Part shown: piece after piece, positions 24,276 to 33,748 of the stretch
How the letters are laid out: each line of letters begins with the position of its first letter
Position numbering within the stretch: position 1 is the stretch's first letter
Source of the DNA: Verrucomicrobiota bacterium
GTDB lineage: Bacteria; Verrucomicrobiota; Verrucomicrobiia; Limisphaerales; UBA9464
DNA: 64,000 bases
Direction of reading: 5' to 3'
NCBI GenBank assembly: GCA_016871805.1
Contig: VHCG01000003.1
Coordinates: forward strand, 1 to 64,000
Position numbers and translations under genes: made by a program
The notes under the pieces: generated by a model
The model's database searches: none
Told to the model about the DNA's origin: nothing
What the model saw: only the letters and a program-made list of their open reading frames with translations

Positions 24276-26279
24276 GTGAACCGCATCCGTCTCCTCTCCG
24301 AACAGGTCGCCAACCAGATCGCGGCCGGAGAGGTCGTGGAACGGCCGGCCAGCGTGGTCAAGGAGCTGGTCGAGAACAGCCTCGATGCCCGCGCCACCCA
24401 GATCAGCGTGGAGATCGGTGCGGGCGGACGGAGCCTCATCCGGGTGACCGACGACGGGTTCGGGATGGGTCGGGACGACGCCCTGCTGTGTCTTGAGCGT
24501 CATGCCACCTCCAAGATCACCCGTGCCGAGGACCTCCAGGCGATCGAGACGATGGGGTTCCGGGGCGAGGCGCTGCCCAGCATCGCCAGCGTCAGCCGGT
24601 TCCACCTCACCACCCGGGAACGGGGCGACACCTCCGGTGAAGGGACCCAGGTGCTGGTACACGGCGGACGGATTCTCGAGGTCAAGGCTGGGGCTTCGTC
24701 GACCGGCACCGCCGTGGAGGTCCGACAGCTGTTCTTCAACCTCCCCGCCAGGCGGAAATTCCTCCGGAGCGAGGACACCGAACGGACTCACATCGCACAC
24801 TACCTCGACCTCGTGGCCATGGCCCATCCACAGGTCGGATTCCGGTTCATCAGCGACGGTCGCACCGTGTTCCAACGGGCACCGGTCCAGTGGGCCTCCC
24901 CGGCCGATCGGTTCGATGCCCTCCAGGAACGGCTCCGACAGATCCTCGGGGGAGATGTTCCCCTGCTTCGCGTCGACTTCTCGAACGAGGTCGAGGACGA
25001 GTCCGGGCACGACGATCCGGAACTCGAGGCCTTGCCCGGGGCCATGGACACCCCCTCCACGACACCCGCCCCGATCCTCGCCGGACGTGTCTGGGGATTC
25101 ATGGGCAGCCCAGGGGTGTCCCGGTCATCGAGGTCCGACCAGCACCTCTTCGTCAACCAGCGCCCCATCGAGAGCCGCGGAATGAACTTCGCCCTGCTCG
25201 AGGGGTACCACAATGCGCTGATGAAGGGGCGCTACCCGGTCTGCTGCCTCTTCCTCGAACTCGATCCCGCCGGAGTCGACGTGAACGTCCATCCCCAGAA
25301 GCGCGAGGTCCGCTTCCGGAACGAGTCGATCGTCCGGGGATTCGTGACCCAGGCGGTGCGCCGGGCGCTGTTGGACTTCGCCAAGCCCACCACTCCTGCA
25401 ATCTCCCCGCGATTCGCCCCGGAGCCTTCGGGTCTTCCCCTGCAGCGGACTGAGATCCCCCACCCCGACGCGGGCCCCTCGCTCCCCGGTTGGGAGTCGA
25501 TGGTCCCCGCGCCCCCCCCAGCCGCGGCACCCTCGTCGGCGCCGGAACCAGGGGCCGTGCCGTCATTCGGGTTCCCGCTTCCGCCCCGTTCCGAGGAGGA
25601 TCCACGCCCTGCCGGGAACCCAACGATCCGACCATTGCCAATCCCGCACCCCGCCCCTCTGTCCGCCGCACCCGGCACCGCACAACCCCTCCTCCAGGTG
25701 CCGCTCCGGATCCTCGGGGTGATTGGACGGCTCTATGTGCTGATGGAGTCGGATCGCGGACTGGTCCTCATGGACCAGCACGCCGCGCACGAGCGGATCC
25801 TGTACGAGCAGATGCTGGCCCGGATGGAGTCCACGGCCGAGGCGCCGTCGCAGCGTCTCCTGATGCCCGAGACCGTGGAGATGACACTCCAGGACGCACA
25901 CTTCACGACGGAGCATCTGCCCCCCTTCCACCGGCTGGGGGTCGAGCTCCGGGAATTCGGGGACCGGACGTTCCTCCTCGAGTCGGTGCCACCCTTCGTC
26001 CGGTCCCGCAACCCCCGGCAGTTCGTGCTCGGGTTGATCGACGAGCTCCGGGCGTCCGGGGGTGGGATCAACACGCTGCGGTTCGGAGAGGATGTCGTGG
26101 CCAAGACCGTCTGTCGCCACGCCGTGAAGGCCAACGATCCGCTGGCGGGTCCGGAGCTGGAGCAGCTGCTGGCCGACCTCAGGCGATGCCAGATGCCCTA
26201 CACCTGTCCCCACGGACGCCCGACCCTCATCGAGTTCAGCTGGAGGGAGCTCGAGAAGAGGTTCGGTCGCACGGGGTGA
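24276..26279 (+). CDS. mutL: DNA mismatch repair protein MutL (endonuclease type)
   Basis: The 667-residue protein has the GHKL ATPase motifs (VVKELVENSLDA near 27-38, DDGFGM, RHATSKI, GFRGEAL) and transducer domain, a Pro/Ala-rich linker (about residues 375-480), and a C-terminal nicking domain with DQHAAHERI (Asp500), AVKANDPL and CPHGRPT (Cys644). The last three motifs mark the metal-dependent endonuclease form, unlike E. coli MutL, so repair here probably needs no MutH. MutS is not in the window. It starts at GTG 24276. Confidence 0.95.
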   Translation: MNRIRLLSEQVANQIAAGEVVERPASVVKELVENSLDARATQISVEIGAGGRSLIRVTDDGFGMGRDDALLCLERHATSKITRAEDLQAIETMGFRGEALPSIASVSRFHLTTRERGDTSGEGTQVLVHGGRILEVKAGASSTGTAVEVRQLFFNLPARRKFLRSEDTERTHIAHYLDLVAMAHPQVGFRFISDGRTVFQRAPVQWASPADRFDALQERLRQILGGDVPLLRVDFSNEVEDESGHDDPELEALPGAMDTPSTTPAPILAGRVWGFMGSPGVSRSSRSDQHLFVNQRPIESRGMNFALLEGYHNALMKGRYPVCCLFLELDPAGVDVNVHPQKREVRFRNESIVRGFVTQAVRRALLDFAKPTTPAISPRFAPEPSGLPLQRTEIPHPDAGPSLPGWESMVPAPPPAAAPSSAPEPGAVPSFGFPLPPRSEEDPRPAGNPTIRPLPIPHPAPLSAAPGTAQPLLQVPLRILGVIGRLYVLMESDRGLVLMDQHAAHERILYEQMLARMESTAEAPSQRLLMPETVEMTLQDAHFTTEHLPPFHRLGVELREFGDRTFLLESVPPFVRSRNPRQFVLGLIDELRASGGGINTLRFGEDVVAKTVCRHAVKANDPLAGPELEQLLADLRRCQMPYTCPHGRPTLIEFSWRELEKRFGRTG

Positions 26280-26381
26280 GCAAGGCCTGGAGCCCAACGC
26301 AGGCCAGCAGGTCGACGTTCCCGATCCCCGGGTTCTGAAATCAGGCTCGCGACCGAGGGAGATCCGCCGTCTGCTGGGTAG

Positions 26382-27308
26382 GTGTTGTCGGACCTCGTCG
26401 ATGAATTCCTAGTGCACCTTCGCCATGAGCGGGGCCAGGCCGACCACACCCAGAGGACCTACGCCCATGCTCTCGGGCAGCTGGTCGGGTGGCTGGAAAC
26501 CCGGGGCATCGCCGGATGGAAGGCGGTGCGGCCGCAGGATCTCGTCGAATTCCTGACCCATCAGCGCAGCCGGGCCCACCTCGACGACCCGGACTCCCCG
26601 AAACGGCTGAGTGCGTCGACACTGTATCTCCAGGTGGCGGCGATCCGGGCCTTCTGCCGCTTCGCGACCGCGGAGGGATTCGTCGCCGAGAACCCGGCCG
26701 AGAACCTGTCGCTGCCCCGGCGCTGGAAGACCCTCCCGAAGGCGTTGTCGACCGAGGAGATCGAGCGCCTGCTGCGGGCCCCGACCGGGGAGATCACCCC
26801 GCGCGACCTCTGCGACCACGCCGTGCTCGAGGTTGTCTACGCCAGCGGACTCCGCCTTGCCGAACTCCGCACGATCCGTCTCGAGCAGCTCCATCTCGAG
26901 TCCGGCTTCCTCACGGTGGTCGGCAAGGGTGGCAAGGAACGGGTGGTGCCGGTCGGACGGGCGGCGATCGAGGCCCTCAACCGGTATCTCGGATCAGGCC
27001 GTCCGCGACTCGTGGGACCCAGATCCCCCGCCAACGTCTTCCTCACGCAGCGTGGCACCGCCTTCGCCCCGGTCACCCTCTGGCTCCGGATCAAGGCCTG
27101 CGTGCGCCGTGCCGGGATCGAGAAGAACGTCACGCCCCACATGCTCCGACACAGCTTCGCCACCCATCTCCTCGAACACGGAGCCGACCTCCGGGTCATC
27201 CAGGAGCTGCTCGGCCACTCCAGCATCGGCACCACCGAGATCTACACCCACATCGCCGGACAGCATCTCCGGGACGTCCACGACGCCTTCCACCCACGGG
27301 CGCGGTGA
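26382..27308 (+). CDS. Tyrosine recombinase XerC/XerD-like
   Basis: The 308-residue protein has an N-terminal SAM-like core-binding domain ([20 protein letters not shown]) and a C-terminal catalytic domain with all active-site residues: Arg158 (SGLRLAEL), Lys182 (GKGGKER), His253 and Arg256 ([10 protein letters not shown]), His279 (LLGHSS) and Tyr288 (EIYTH). Length and lack of extra domains fit the chromosome-dimer-resolving XerC/XerD pair rather than a phage integrase, and no att-like repeats flank it. The frame begins at a GTG. It lies 102 bp after mutL on the same strand. Confidence 0.9.
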   Translation: MLSDLVDEFLVHLRHERGQADHTQRTYAHALGQLVGWLETRGIAGWKAVRPQDLVEFLTHQRSRAHLDDPDSPKRLSASTLYLQVAAIRAFCRFATAEGFVAENPAENLSLPRRWKTLPKALSTEEIERLLRAPTGEITPRDLCDHAVLEVVYASGLRLAELRTIRLEQLHLESGFLTVVGKGGKERVVPVGRAAIEALNRYLGSGRPRLVGPRSPANVFLTQRGTAFAPVTLWLRIKACVRRAGIEKNVTPHMLRHSFATHLLEHGADLRVIQELLGHSSIGTTEIYTHIAGQHLRDVHDAFHPRAR

Positions 27309-27321
27309 CCGTCGGCACCGA

Positions 27322-28446
27322 TCAGGAGCGGACCCCGAGGAACAGGATCGCCAGGTCGATGATGAAGAGGAGCACGATGGTGACCTCGAGGACCATCATC
27401 CATCGGTTGGCCTGGTCGGACTTCAGGATCTGGTGCAGTTCGTCCAGGGTGCGGAGCTTGTCCGAGACCGCCCGATGCCAGTCGGCGAGATGGAACCGCG
27501 CCGCCACCGCGCCGTAGACCCGCGCCAGGTGCCAGTCGCCGAAGAACTTGGTGATGTTCGACAGCTCATCGTTGAACCGGGTCATGTCGATCCGGAGCTC
27601 CCGAAGATCCCTCAACACCTCCGACCGACGCCGCATCGGCGTGGTCCCGAGATCGCGGTAGCTGCGCTCGAGGGCGGCGTCCAGGACCAGGTCGTAGGCC
27701 TCCAGCTCGGCCAGCTGGACGTTGGCCAGTTCCAGGATGTGCAGCGTCTCGTCGAAATCCCGGGCCTAGTCCACGAGGAGCGCCGCGTCCCAGTCGATCA
27801 CCAGGAGATCGTCGGCATAGTAGCTCAGGCTGCGGTTCGTGGACTCCAGCTCCTCCTGGGCCGAGAGGCTGTCGGGATCCTCCTGGGCGAGAAGCGAGGC
27901 GACCTGTCGCCGATGCCCCTCCAGCCAGACCTCGGCGTTCATCGGGACCCCGTCGCCCGCCGTCACCGGGGCCTCGATGCAGAACACAGTGTAGGCCTCC
28001 TCGTGGGCCAGCTGGTCGATGGGACGCAGGATGAGCGGACCCAGCTCCTGCCGGATCGGCTCGGCCAGGTGCCGGACCTCGTGGTGGAGCATCCCGTTGT
28101 TGAACCGGAGGTCGTGGTACGGGATGAGCTGCTCGAGGAGGTCGACCTCGAACGGAACCCGGACGGAGATGCTGATGGCCCCGATGGGCAGGATCTTGAC
28201 GGTGATGTCGACCCAGACCGGTCCGGCGGGGCCCCGCCGTTCCTGGGCGGGAAGCCGGACCATCTGCGGCTGGTGGAACAGGAGGTTCCGCGGGCCGCGA
28301 TGGCTGACATCGACGCTGAACTGGGCCACCGGCTGGCCGAGCAGTTCGCGGAGGGGTTCCCTGCCGAATTCGTAGGCGATGTCGAACGAATAGAGATAGA
28401 CCCCCTTCCCGCGGAGCCGTGGGCCATGTCCGACGGGGCGGTCCAT
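27322..28446 (-). pseudogene. Conserved protein with C-terminal membrane segment, interrupted by an in-frame TAG
   Basis: Translation from 28446 gives 226 residues ending VIDWDAALLVD, then TAG at 27766-27768, then 147 further codons open in the same frame (ARDFDETLHILELANVQLAE onward) ending in [20 protein letters not shown], a membrane segment. The two halves read as one protein: a soluble N-terminal domain, a helical region and one C-terminal anchor, recalling RMD1/DUF155-like proteins, though I am not sure of that family. The amber is a single-base change from Tyr, Gln, Lys or similar codons. It may be a true pseudogene, a sequencing error or readthrough. The rhodanese gene lies upstream in the same direction. 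Confidence 0.6.
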
Positions 28447-28495
28447 GCGAGGGAGGGCGCGTCACCGGAGCGGTTCCAGCCGCCCGGCGGGTGGC

Positions 28496-28918
28496 CTACT
28501 TGGCGGAAGACTTCGCGACGGGCTTCTTGGCGTCCTGCCAGGCCCCCATGCCGCCCTCGAGGTTCACCAGGTTGGTGAAGCCCAGGGACTCCATCTTGGC
28601 GCACGCACGGGCGCTCCGCCCCCCGGCGGCGCAGTGCACGAGGTACAGCTTGGACTTGTCCAGCTTGGCGACCTTTTCGGCGAAGTCCTGCGCGCGGTAG
28701 TCGAGCAGCACGGCTCCCTCGATGGTGCCCTCGGCGAACTCGGCCGGAGTCCGGACGTCGAGGATCACGACATTCTTGCCCGTGCGGAGACGGTCGAATT
28801 CCTGCACGTCCAGGTTGCGGGTCCTGGCGGCGGGTTTCGACGGGGCCGTATCCTGCTGGGCCCAACTGATCCCGGCGAGGAGGATGGCGGTGAGGAAGGT
28901 CCACCGATGCTTTCTCAT
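28496..28918 (-). CDS. Exported rhodanese-like sulfurtransferase
   Basis: A signal peptide (WTFLTAILLAGISWAQQ) precedes a single rhodanese domain of about 100 residues: VVILDVRTPAEFAEGTIEGAVLLD, then the active loop HCAAGGRSARAC with the catalytic Cys right after His, and FTNLVNLEGGMGAWQ. Such proteins move sulfane sulfur or serve as cyanide/thiol sensors in the periplasm. It is 49 bp upstream of the interrupted gene at 27322-28446 on the same strand and divergent from pta, leaving a 78-bp intergenic region with the promoters of both. Confidence 0.9.
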   Translation of the reverse strand: MRKHRWTFLTAILLAGISWAQQDTAPSKPAARTRNLDVQEFDRLRTGKNVVILDVRTPAEFAEGTIEGAVLLDYRAQDFAEKVAKLDKSKLYLVHCAAGGRSARACAKMESLGFTNLVNLEGGMGAWQDAKKPVAKSSAK

Positions 28919-28996
28919 GATGGAGGAATCATTGCGGATCGAAGCCCGAGGGCAAAGGGCATTTGCAGTTTGGAGGCCCGCGGATTAAACCCGGGG

Positions 28997-30055
28997 ATGC
29001 GTTTCATCGGCGGGGTCTACGAGAAGCTCCAGCGTCATCCCAAACGGATCGTCTTCCCGGAAGGCACGGATCCCCGGGTGCTCCAGGCCGCCCGTCAGTT
29101 CCACTCGCTGCGACTGGGGGTGCCGATTCTCCTCGGTGACCGTCAGCAGGTGAAGGCCGCCGCCGACGCCCTCAACGTCAACCTCGAGGGCATCCGCCGC
29201 ATCGACCCCTCGCAGAGCCCGGACCTCGACAGCTTCGTGAAGCGGTTCCTGATGCTCCGCCGCAGCAAGGGCATCGCCGAGGAGGAGGCCCGGGAAGCCA
29301 TGAAGAAGCCGAACTATTTCGGCGCGATGATGGTGGCCATGAAGCAGGCCGACGGCCTGGTCTCCGGCGCCAGCGAGGTCTCCGGCGGCGTCCTGCGACC
29401 CCTCTTCCAGATCATCAAGGTCGCCCCGAAGACCACCACCGCCTCATCCTGCATGGTCATGGAGGTGGAGGACACACGCTTCGGCGAGAAAGGTGTCCTG
29501 TTCATGGGCGACTGCGGCGTCATCCCCGACCCCTCCGTCGACCAGCTCGCGGAGATCGGCCTCAGCGTCGCGCGCCTGGCGAACCAGATCCTCGGAACGC
29601 GACCCCGGGTCGCCTTCCTCAGCTACTCGACGCAGGGCAGCGCCACCCACTCCAGCGTCCTCAAGGTCCGGGCGGCCGCCGCGCTGGCGCGACAGAAGGC
29701 CGACCAGGACCTGTTCGAGGCCGACTTCGAGGGGGAGCTGCAGGTCGACGCCGCCCTTGTTCCCGAGATCGCCGCCCGCAAGGTCCCCGGAAGCCCGGTC
29801 GCCGGCCGGGCCAATGTCCTCGTATTCCCCGACCTCAACTCCGGCAACATCGCCCACAAGCTCATCCAGCACATCGCCCGCGCCAACGCCTACGGACAGA
29901 TCCTGCTCGGGCTGGATCGTCCCGCCGCCGACCTCTCCCGCGGCAGCACGTCACACGACATCCTCGGCGTGGCCGCCATCACCGGCCTCCAGAGCATCGA
30001 GTACCAGAAGCTCTACCCCGGCGCCGGCGACACGCTGCCCGGCGACGCCGTCTGA
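28997..30055 (+). CDS. pta: Phosphate acetyltransferase
   Basis: The 352-residue protein is the short Pta form (PTA_PTB domain only), interconverting acetyl-CoA and acetyl phosphate. Typical segments are KRIVFPEGTDPRVLQAA, MMVAMKQADGLVSGA, FMGDCGVIPDPSVDQLAEI, RVAFLSYSTQGSA and VLVFPDLNSGNIAHKL. The ATG at 28997 is well placed; upstream codons overlap the divergent rhodanese region. The next gene, 27 bp downstream, encodes the BioD-like/DRTGG half that in E. coli is the N-terminal part of Pta. No ackA is in the window. Confidence 0.93.
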   Translation: MRFIGGVYEKLQRHPKRIVFPEGTDPRVLQAARQFHSLRLGVPILLGDRQQVKAAADALNVNLEGIRRIDPSQSPDLDSFVKRFLMLRRSKGIAEEEAREAMKKPNYFGAMMVAMKQADGLVSGASEVSGGVLRPLFQIIKVAPKTTTASSCMVMEVEDTRFGEKGVLFMGDCGVIPDPSVDQLAEIGLSVARLANQILGTRPRVAFLSYSTQGSATHSSVLKVRAAAALARQKADQDLFEADFEGELQVDAALVPEIAARKVPGSPVAGRANVLVFPDLNSGNIAHKLIQHIARANAYGQILLGLDRPAADLSRGSTSHDILGVAAITGLQSIEYQKLYPGAGDTLPGDAV

Positions 30056-30082
30056 ACCGTCCCGACACACCCGCTTCCACCC

Positions 30083-31177
30083 GTGCTCCTCAACAGCTCC
30101 ACCCCTCGGGTCTTCATCGCCGCGACGCGGCAGAACGACGGCAAGACCACCAACTCCCTCGGGCTCCTGGCCGCCCTCCAGCGGCGGTTCGGACGCGTCG
30201 GCTACATCAAGCCCGTCGGACAGCGCTTCGTGGAGATCGACGCCGAGAAGATCGACGAGGACTCGGTGCTGATGGACCGGGTGTTCCGGCTGAACTGCCC
30301 GCTGGTCGACATGTCGCCGATCGCCGTCGAGCCCGACTTCACCCGGCGCTACCTACAGTCGGCCAACTTCGACGCCCTCGTGAAGCGCATCCACAAGGCT
30401 TTCGACCGTGTCGCATGGGAGAAGGAGTTCGTCCTGTGCGAGGGCACGGGCCACGCGGGGGTCGGCAGCGTGTTCGACCTCAGCAACGCCACCGTGGCGC
30501 GGATGCTCAAGGCCAAGGTCGTCATCGTGTCCCGGGGCGGCATCGGACTGCCCATCGACGAGGTCGCCCTGAACCGCGCCCTGTTCGAGAAGGAGGGCGT
30601 CGAGGTCATCGGCGTCATCCTCAACAAGGTCCTTCCCGAGAAGCTCGACTACATCACCGAGTTCGCCGAGAAGGGCCTCCGCCGCAAGGGACTCAAGCTC
30701 CTGGGCGTCGTGCCCCACCAGCCGATCCTGTCGAGCCCGACCCTCGAGCTCATCCGTGAGGAGCTCAACGCCCGCGTCCTCAACTCGACGCCCCAGATCC
30801 ACAACATCGTGAAACGGGTGGTCATCGGCGCCATGGGCGCCGCCCAGGTGACCAAGCACTTCCTGCCCGGGGTGTTGCTGATCGTGCCGGCCGACCGCGA
30901 CGACCTCATCCAGGCCGCCCAGGACTACCTCAAGTCGGGCGGCCACCTCTCGGGCATCGTCCTCTCCGAGGACATCCCGCCCTCCAGCGCGGTGCTCAAG
31001 CTCACCGGGACCTTCCCCTGCCCCGTCCTGGTGTCGCCACTCGACAGCTACACGGTGGCGAGCCGGGTCCACGATCTCATCGTGAAGATCCGCCCCGACG
31101 ACACCCAGAAGATCAAGCTGGTGCAGGAGTTGATCGCCGCACACGTGAAGCTGGACAAGATCCTGGAGGCGATCTGA
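30083..31177 (+). CDS. BioD-like/DRTGG protein (detached N-terminal part of long Pta)
   Basis: The 364-residue product has a P-loop-like N-terminus (FIAATRQNDGKTTNSLGLL), a BioD-type AAA_26 fold (CEGTGHAGVGSVFDLSNA; VIVSRGGIGLPIDEV; VIGVILNKV) and a DRTGG domain (NIVKRVVIGAMGAAQVTKHF; LLIVPADRDDLI). This two-domain arrangement equals the N-terminal half of the long Pta of E. coli (COG0857). It follows pta and starts with GTG. In long Pta this part regulates the enzyme, so a role as a separate regulatory subunit is the natural inference. Confidence 0.85.
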   Translation: MLLNSSTPRVFIAATRQNDGKTTNSLGLLAALQRRFGRVGYIKPVGQRFVEIDAEKIDEDSVLMDRVFRLNCPLVDMSPIAVEPDFTRRYLQSANFDALVKRIHKAFDRVAWEKEFVLCEGTGHAGVGSVFDLSNATVARMLKAKVVIVSRGGIGLPIDEVALNRALFEKEGVEVIGVILNKVLPEKLDYITEFAEKGLRRKGLKLLGVVPHQPILSSPTLELIREELNARVLNSTPQIHNIVKRVVIGAMGAAQVTKHFLPGVLLIVPADRDDLIQAAQDYLKSGGHLSGIVLSEDIPPSSAVLKLTGTFPCPVLVSPLDSYTVASRVHDLIVKIRPDDTQKIKLVQELIAAHVKLDKILEAI

Positions 31178-31439
31178 GGAGTCCCCGGCCGGGATCGGAA
31201 TCCACAGGACTGCGTCGCCTTCGACAACGGTGTCCTTCGGCCTCCATGGGCGAAGAGCTGCCGCCGGATGCAGAACCGTCGGTGGGCGGTGAGCCGTCGA
31301 GGACCCCCGGCTCCCAGAGGTCCCGGGGCACGGATCCAGTGGTTCGTCTCCGCCTGTCGTTCCCTCCGCCGAAGCCGATCCGTGGCCGGTGTCCGCTTCT
31401 TCCTTTACCCCCCGGATCCGTGCGTGCTGATCTCGGTCT
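31178..31439. other. Gene-free stretch between the pta operon and cca
   Basis: This 262-bp stretch has no open frame with family resemblance, no convincing terminator and no repeat module. Promoter elements for cca should lie in the last part (a ctttaccccccggatccg run near 31411), but I cannot point to a defensible -10/-35 pair. Confidence 0.4.
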
Positions 31440-32870
31440 GTGAACGACCTGCTCCCCAGGGCCCTGGCCCATATCCTCGCGCGGGAACCCGCGCTGGAGC
31501 AGGCCCACCTCGTCGGCGGATGCGTCCGGGACTGGCTCCTGGGGGTCCCGGTGAAGGACTTCGACATCGAGGTCTTCGGAGTGGATGAGGACCGCCTCGT
31601 TACCGCGCTCGGACGCTGGGGACGGGTCAGCCTCGTGGGACGTTCCTTCGGGGTTGTGAAGCTGACCCTCGACGGACGGACCCACGACTTCTCGCTGCCC
31701 CGACGCGACTCCAAGGTGGCGCCCGGACACCAGGGGTTCCGGGTCGAGTTCGATCCCTCGATCTCCCCGACGGAAGCCGCCGCGCGACGCGATTTCACCG
31801 TCAACTCGCTGATGTGGCATCCGCGCCGGCAGGAGGTCCTCGACCCCTTCGGTGGCCAGGCCGACCTGCGGTCCCGGATCCTGCGTCACACCAGCGCCGC
31901 GTTCCCCGAGGATCCGCTCCGCGTGCTGCGCGGGATGCAGTTCGCCGCCCGATTCCGACTCACCGCTGCAACCGAGACCCTCGCCCTGTGCCGATCCATC
32001 GTCGGCACCTACCCCGAACTCGCCGAGGAACGGGTCCGGGAGGAATGGTTCAAGTGGGCCTCCCAGGCCGTGGAACCCTCCGCCGGGCTCCGCTTCCTCC
32101 GGGACACCGGCTGGGTCTCCGCCTTCCCGGAAATCGAGGCCCTCCTCGACGTCGACCAGGACCCCGAGTGGCATCCGGAGGGCGATGTCTGGATCCATAC
32201 CGGACACGCACTCGATGCTCTGGTCGCCGGTGGGTTCTGGCAGGCGGCCGACCCCGAGACGCGGATCGTCCTGTCGCTCGCCACGCTGTGCCACGACCTC
32301 GGAAAACCCTCGTGCACCCGACGTGAGATCCGGGAGGGACGGGAGCGGATCGTCTCGCCGGGCCACGAGCCCGCGGGCGGCCCGCTCACCGGAACGTTCC
32401 TGGCCCGATTCAACACCCCGCCGTCGATGGTCGCCCGAATCGTGCCCCTCGTGACGAACCATCTGGCGCACCTGACGGATCCCACCCCGCGCTCGGTCCG
32501 GCGTCTCGCCCTCCGACTCGCCCCGGCCACGATCGAGGAGCTGTCCGCGGTGATCACCGCGGACGCGTCGGGTCGCCCGCCGCGTCCGGGCGGCGAACCC
32601 GAGGGAGTGACCCGACTGAAGGCGGTCGCCACGACCCTCGCCCTCGCGGCCGCCGCGCCACGACCCCTCCTATTGGGCCGTCACCTCCTGGAACGCGGCC
32701 TGAAGCCGGGACCCACCTTCACCCCCATCCTGTCCGCGGCGTTCGAGGCCCAGCTGGATGGTGCCTTCGGGGATGTCGACGGGGCCCGGGACTGGTTGTC
32801 GTTCCATCTCGCAGAGAGCTCCAACGCCCCGGAGGTCCCGCCCACCAACGATCCAGCCTCCCACCCATGA
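31440..32870 (+). CDS. cca: CCA-adding enzyme / poly(A) polymerase family
   Basis: The 476-residue protein is a class-II nucleotidyltransferase: HLVGGCVRDWLLGVPVKDFDIEVFG contains the GGxVRD motif and the catalytic DxD pair, followed by RRDFTVNSLMW and the EDPLRVLRGMQFAARF helix. A C-terminal HD domain is present (SLATLCHDLGKPS). The family adds or repairs the CCA end of tRNA; HD-containing members resemble E. coli Cca, which also has phosphatase activity. Start is GTG 31440. Its stop overlaps the aminotransferase start (ATGA), so the two genes are translationally coupled. Confidence 0.88.
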   Translation: MNDLLPRALAHILAREPALEQAHLVGGCVRDWLLGVPVKDFDIEVFGVDEDRLVTALGRWGRVSLVGRSFGVVKLTLDGRTHDFSLPRRDSKVAPGHQGFRVEFDPSISPTEAAARRDFTVNSLMWHPRRQEVLDPFGGQADLRSRILRHTSAAFPEDPLRVLRGMQFAARFRLTAATETLALCRSIVGTYPELAEERVREEWFKWASQAVEPSAGLRFLRDTGWVSAFPEIEALLDVDQDPEWHPEGDVWIHTGHALDALVAGGFWQAADPETRIVLSLATLCHDLGKPSCTRREIREGRERIVSPGHEPAGGPLTGTFLARFNTPPSMVARIVPLVTNHLAHLTDPTPRSVRRLALRLAPATIEELSAVITADASGRPPRPGGEPEGVTRLKAVATTLALAAAAPRPLLLGRHLLERGLKPGPTFTPILSAAFEAQLDGAFGDVDGARDWLSFHLAESSNAPEVPPTNDPASHP

Positions 32871-33715
32871 ACGTCGTCTGCCTGAACGGAGAGTTGCTCC
32901 CCGCCGGGGAGGCCAGGGTCTCGATCTTCGACCGGTCGTTCCTCTACGGAGACGGCCTGTTCGAGACGCTTCGTGTCTATGGAGGCCACCCATTCGCCTG
33001 GACCGAACACCTCGATCGCCTCGAGCGGTCCGCGAGGTGGATGGGTCTCCAGATGCCGACGACGCGGGACATCCTCCGGTCGACCTCCCTCGAACTCCTG
33101 CGCCGCAACGGCCAGTCCGAGGCCCTGCTTCGCATCCAGATCTCCCGGGGCCAGGGCCGCCGTGGGTATTCCCCAAGGGGAGCGGAGTCCCCGATCTGGG
33201 TCGTCACCACCCACCCGGCCACGCCCCAGGATCCGGCCCGGCCCACGCGCTGGAGACTTGCAACCGCCTCCCTGCGGCTGGCCGCGTCCGATCCGCTGAA
33301 TCAACGGAAGTCCTCCAGCAAGCTACTCCAGATCCTGGCCCGAGCCGAGGCGGAGTCCCAAGGGAGCGACGAGGCCCTGCTGCTCGACACCGCCGGCGAG
33401 GTCGTGGAGGGATCCAGCAGCAACGTGTTCTGGATCGCCGGTCGTCGCCTGCTGACCCCGCCGATCGAATCCGGGGCCCTCCCCGGGGTCACCCGGGATG
33501 CCGTGCTCCGGATCGCCCCGGAACTCGGATTCATCCCCGATGAGAGCCGGTGCACACCCGAGGACCTCCGCGCCGCGGACGGCGTCTTCCTCACCCTCAG
33601 CTCGCTTGAACTGGTGACCGCCACCGCCCTCGACGACACCGCGCTCCGGGAGAGTCCCGGAACACGGGCGCTGCACGAGGCCTACCAACGACGGACCCGC
33701 AGCGGCTCGCATTGA
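32867..33715 (+). CDS. Class IV aminotransferase (PabC/D-amino-acid transaminase-like)
   Basis: The 282-residue fold-type-IV PLP enzyme opens NVVCLNGELLPAGEARVSIFDRSFLYGDGLFETLR, the classic start of aminodeoxychorismate lyase, BCAT and DAAT enzymes. The PLP Lys is in RKSSSKLLQILARAEA, followed by EALLLDTAGEVVEGSSSNVF and GALPGVTRDAVL. I cannot choose between PabC (folate) and an amino-acid transaminase from sequence alone; the length and SSNVF motif suit PabC. It overlaps cca by 4 bp, which looks like operon economy rather than pathway logic. Confidence 0.85.
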   Translation: MNVVCLNGELLPAGEARVSIFDRSFLYGDGLFETLRVYGGHPFAWTEHLDRLERSARWMGLQMPTTRDILRSTSLELLRRNGQSEALLRIQISRGQGRRGYSPRGAESPIWVVTTHPATPQDPARPTRWRLATASLRLAASDPLNQRKSSSKLLQILARAEAESQGSDEALLLDTAGEVVEGSSSNVFWIAGRRLLTPPIESGALPGVTRDAVLRIAPELGFIPDESRCTPEDLRAADGVFLTLSSLELVTATALDDTALRESPGTRALHEAYQRRTRSGSH

Positions 33716-33748
33716 CCCCCGCGCCTGCGCCTTGTCAGGATTCGCTGG

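Noticed and set aside
26382-27308. The tyrosine recombinase as part of a mobile element or integron
   Set aside because: It has the length and layout of a housekeeping Xer protein, lies next to mutL, and no att-like direct repeats or cargo genes flank it.
30353-32471. Long minus-strand open frames over pta, the BioD-like gene and cca
   Set aside because: High GC leaves the opposite frames open; these have no recognisable motif and oppose well-supported genes.
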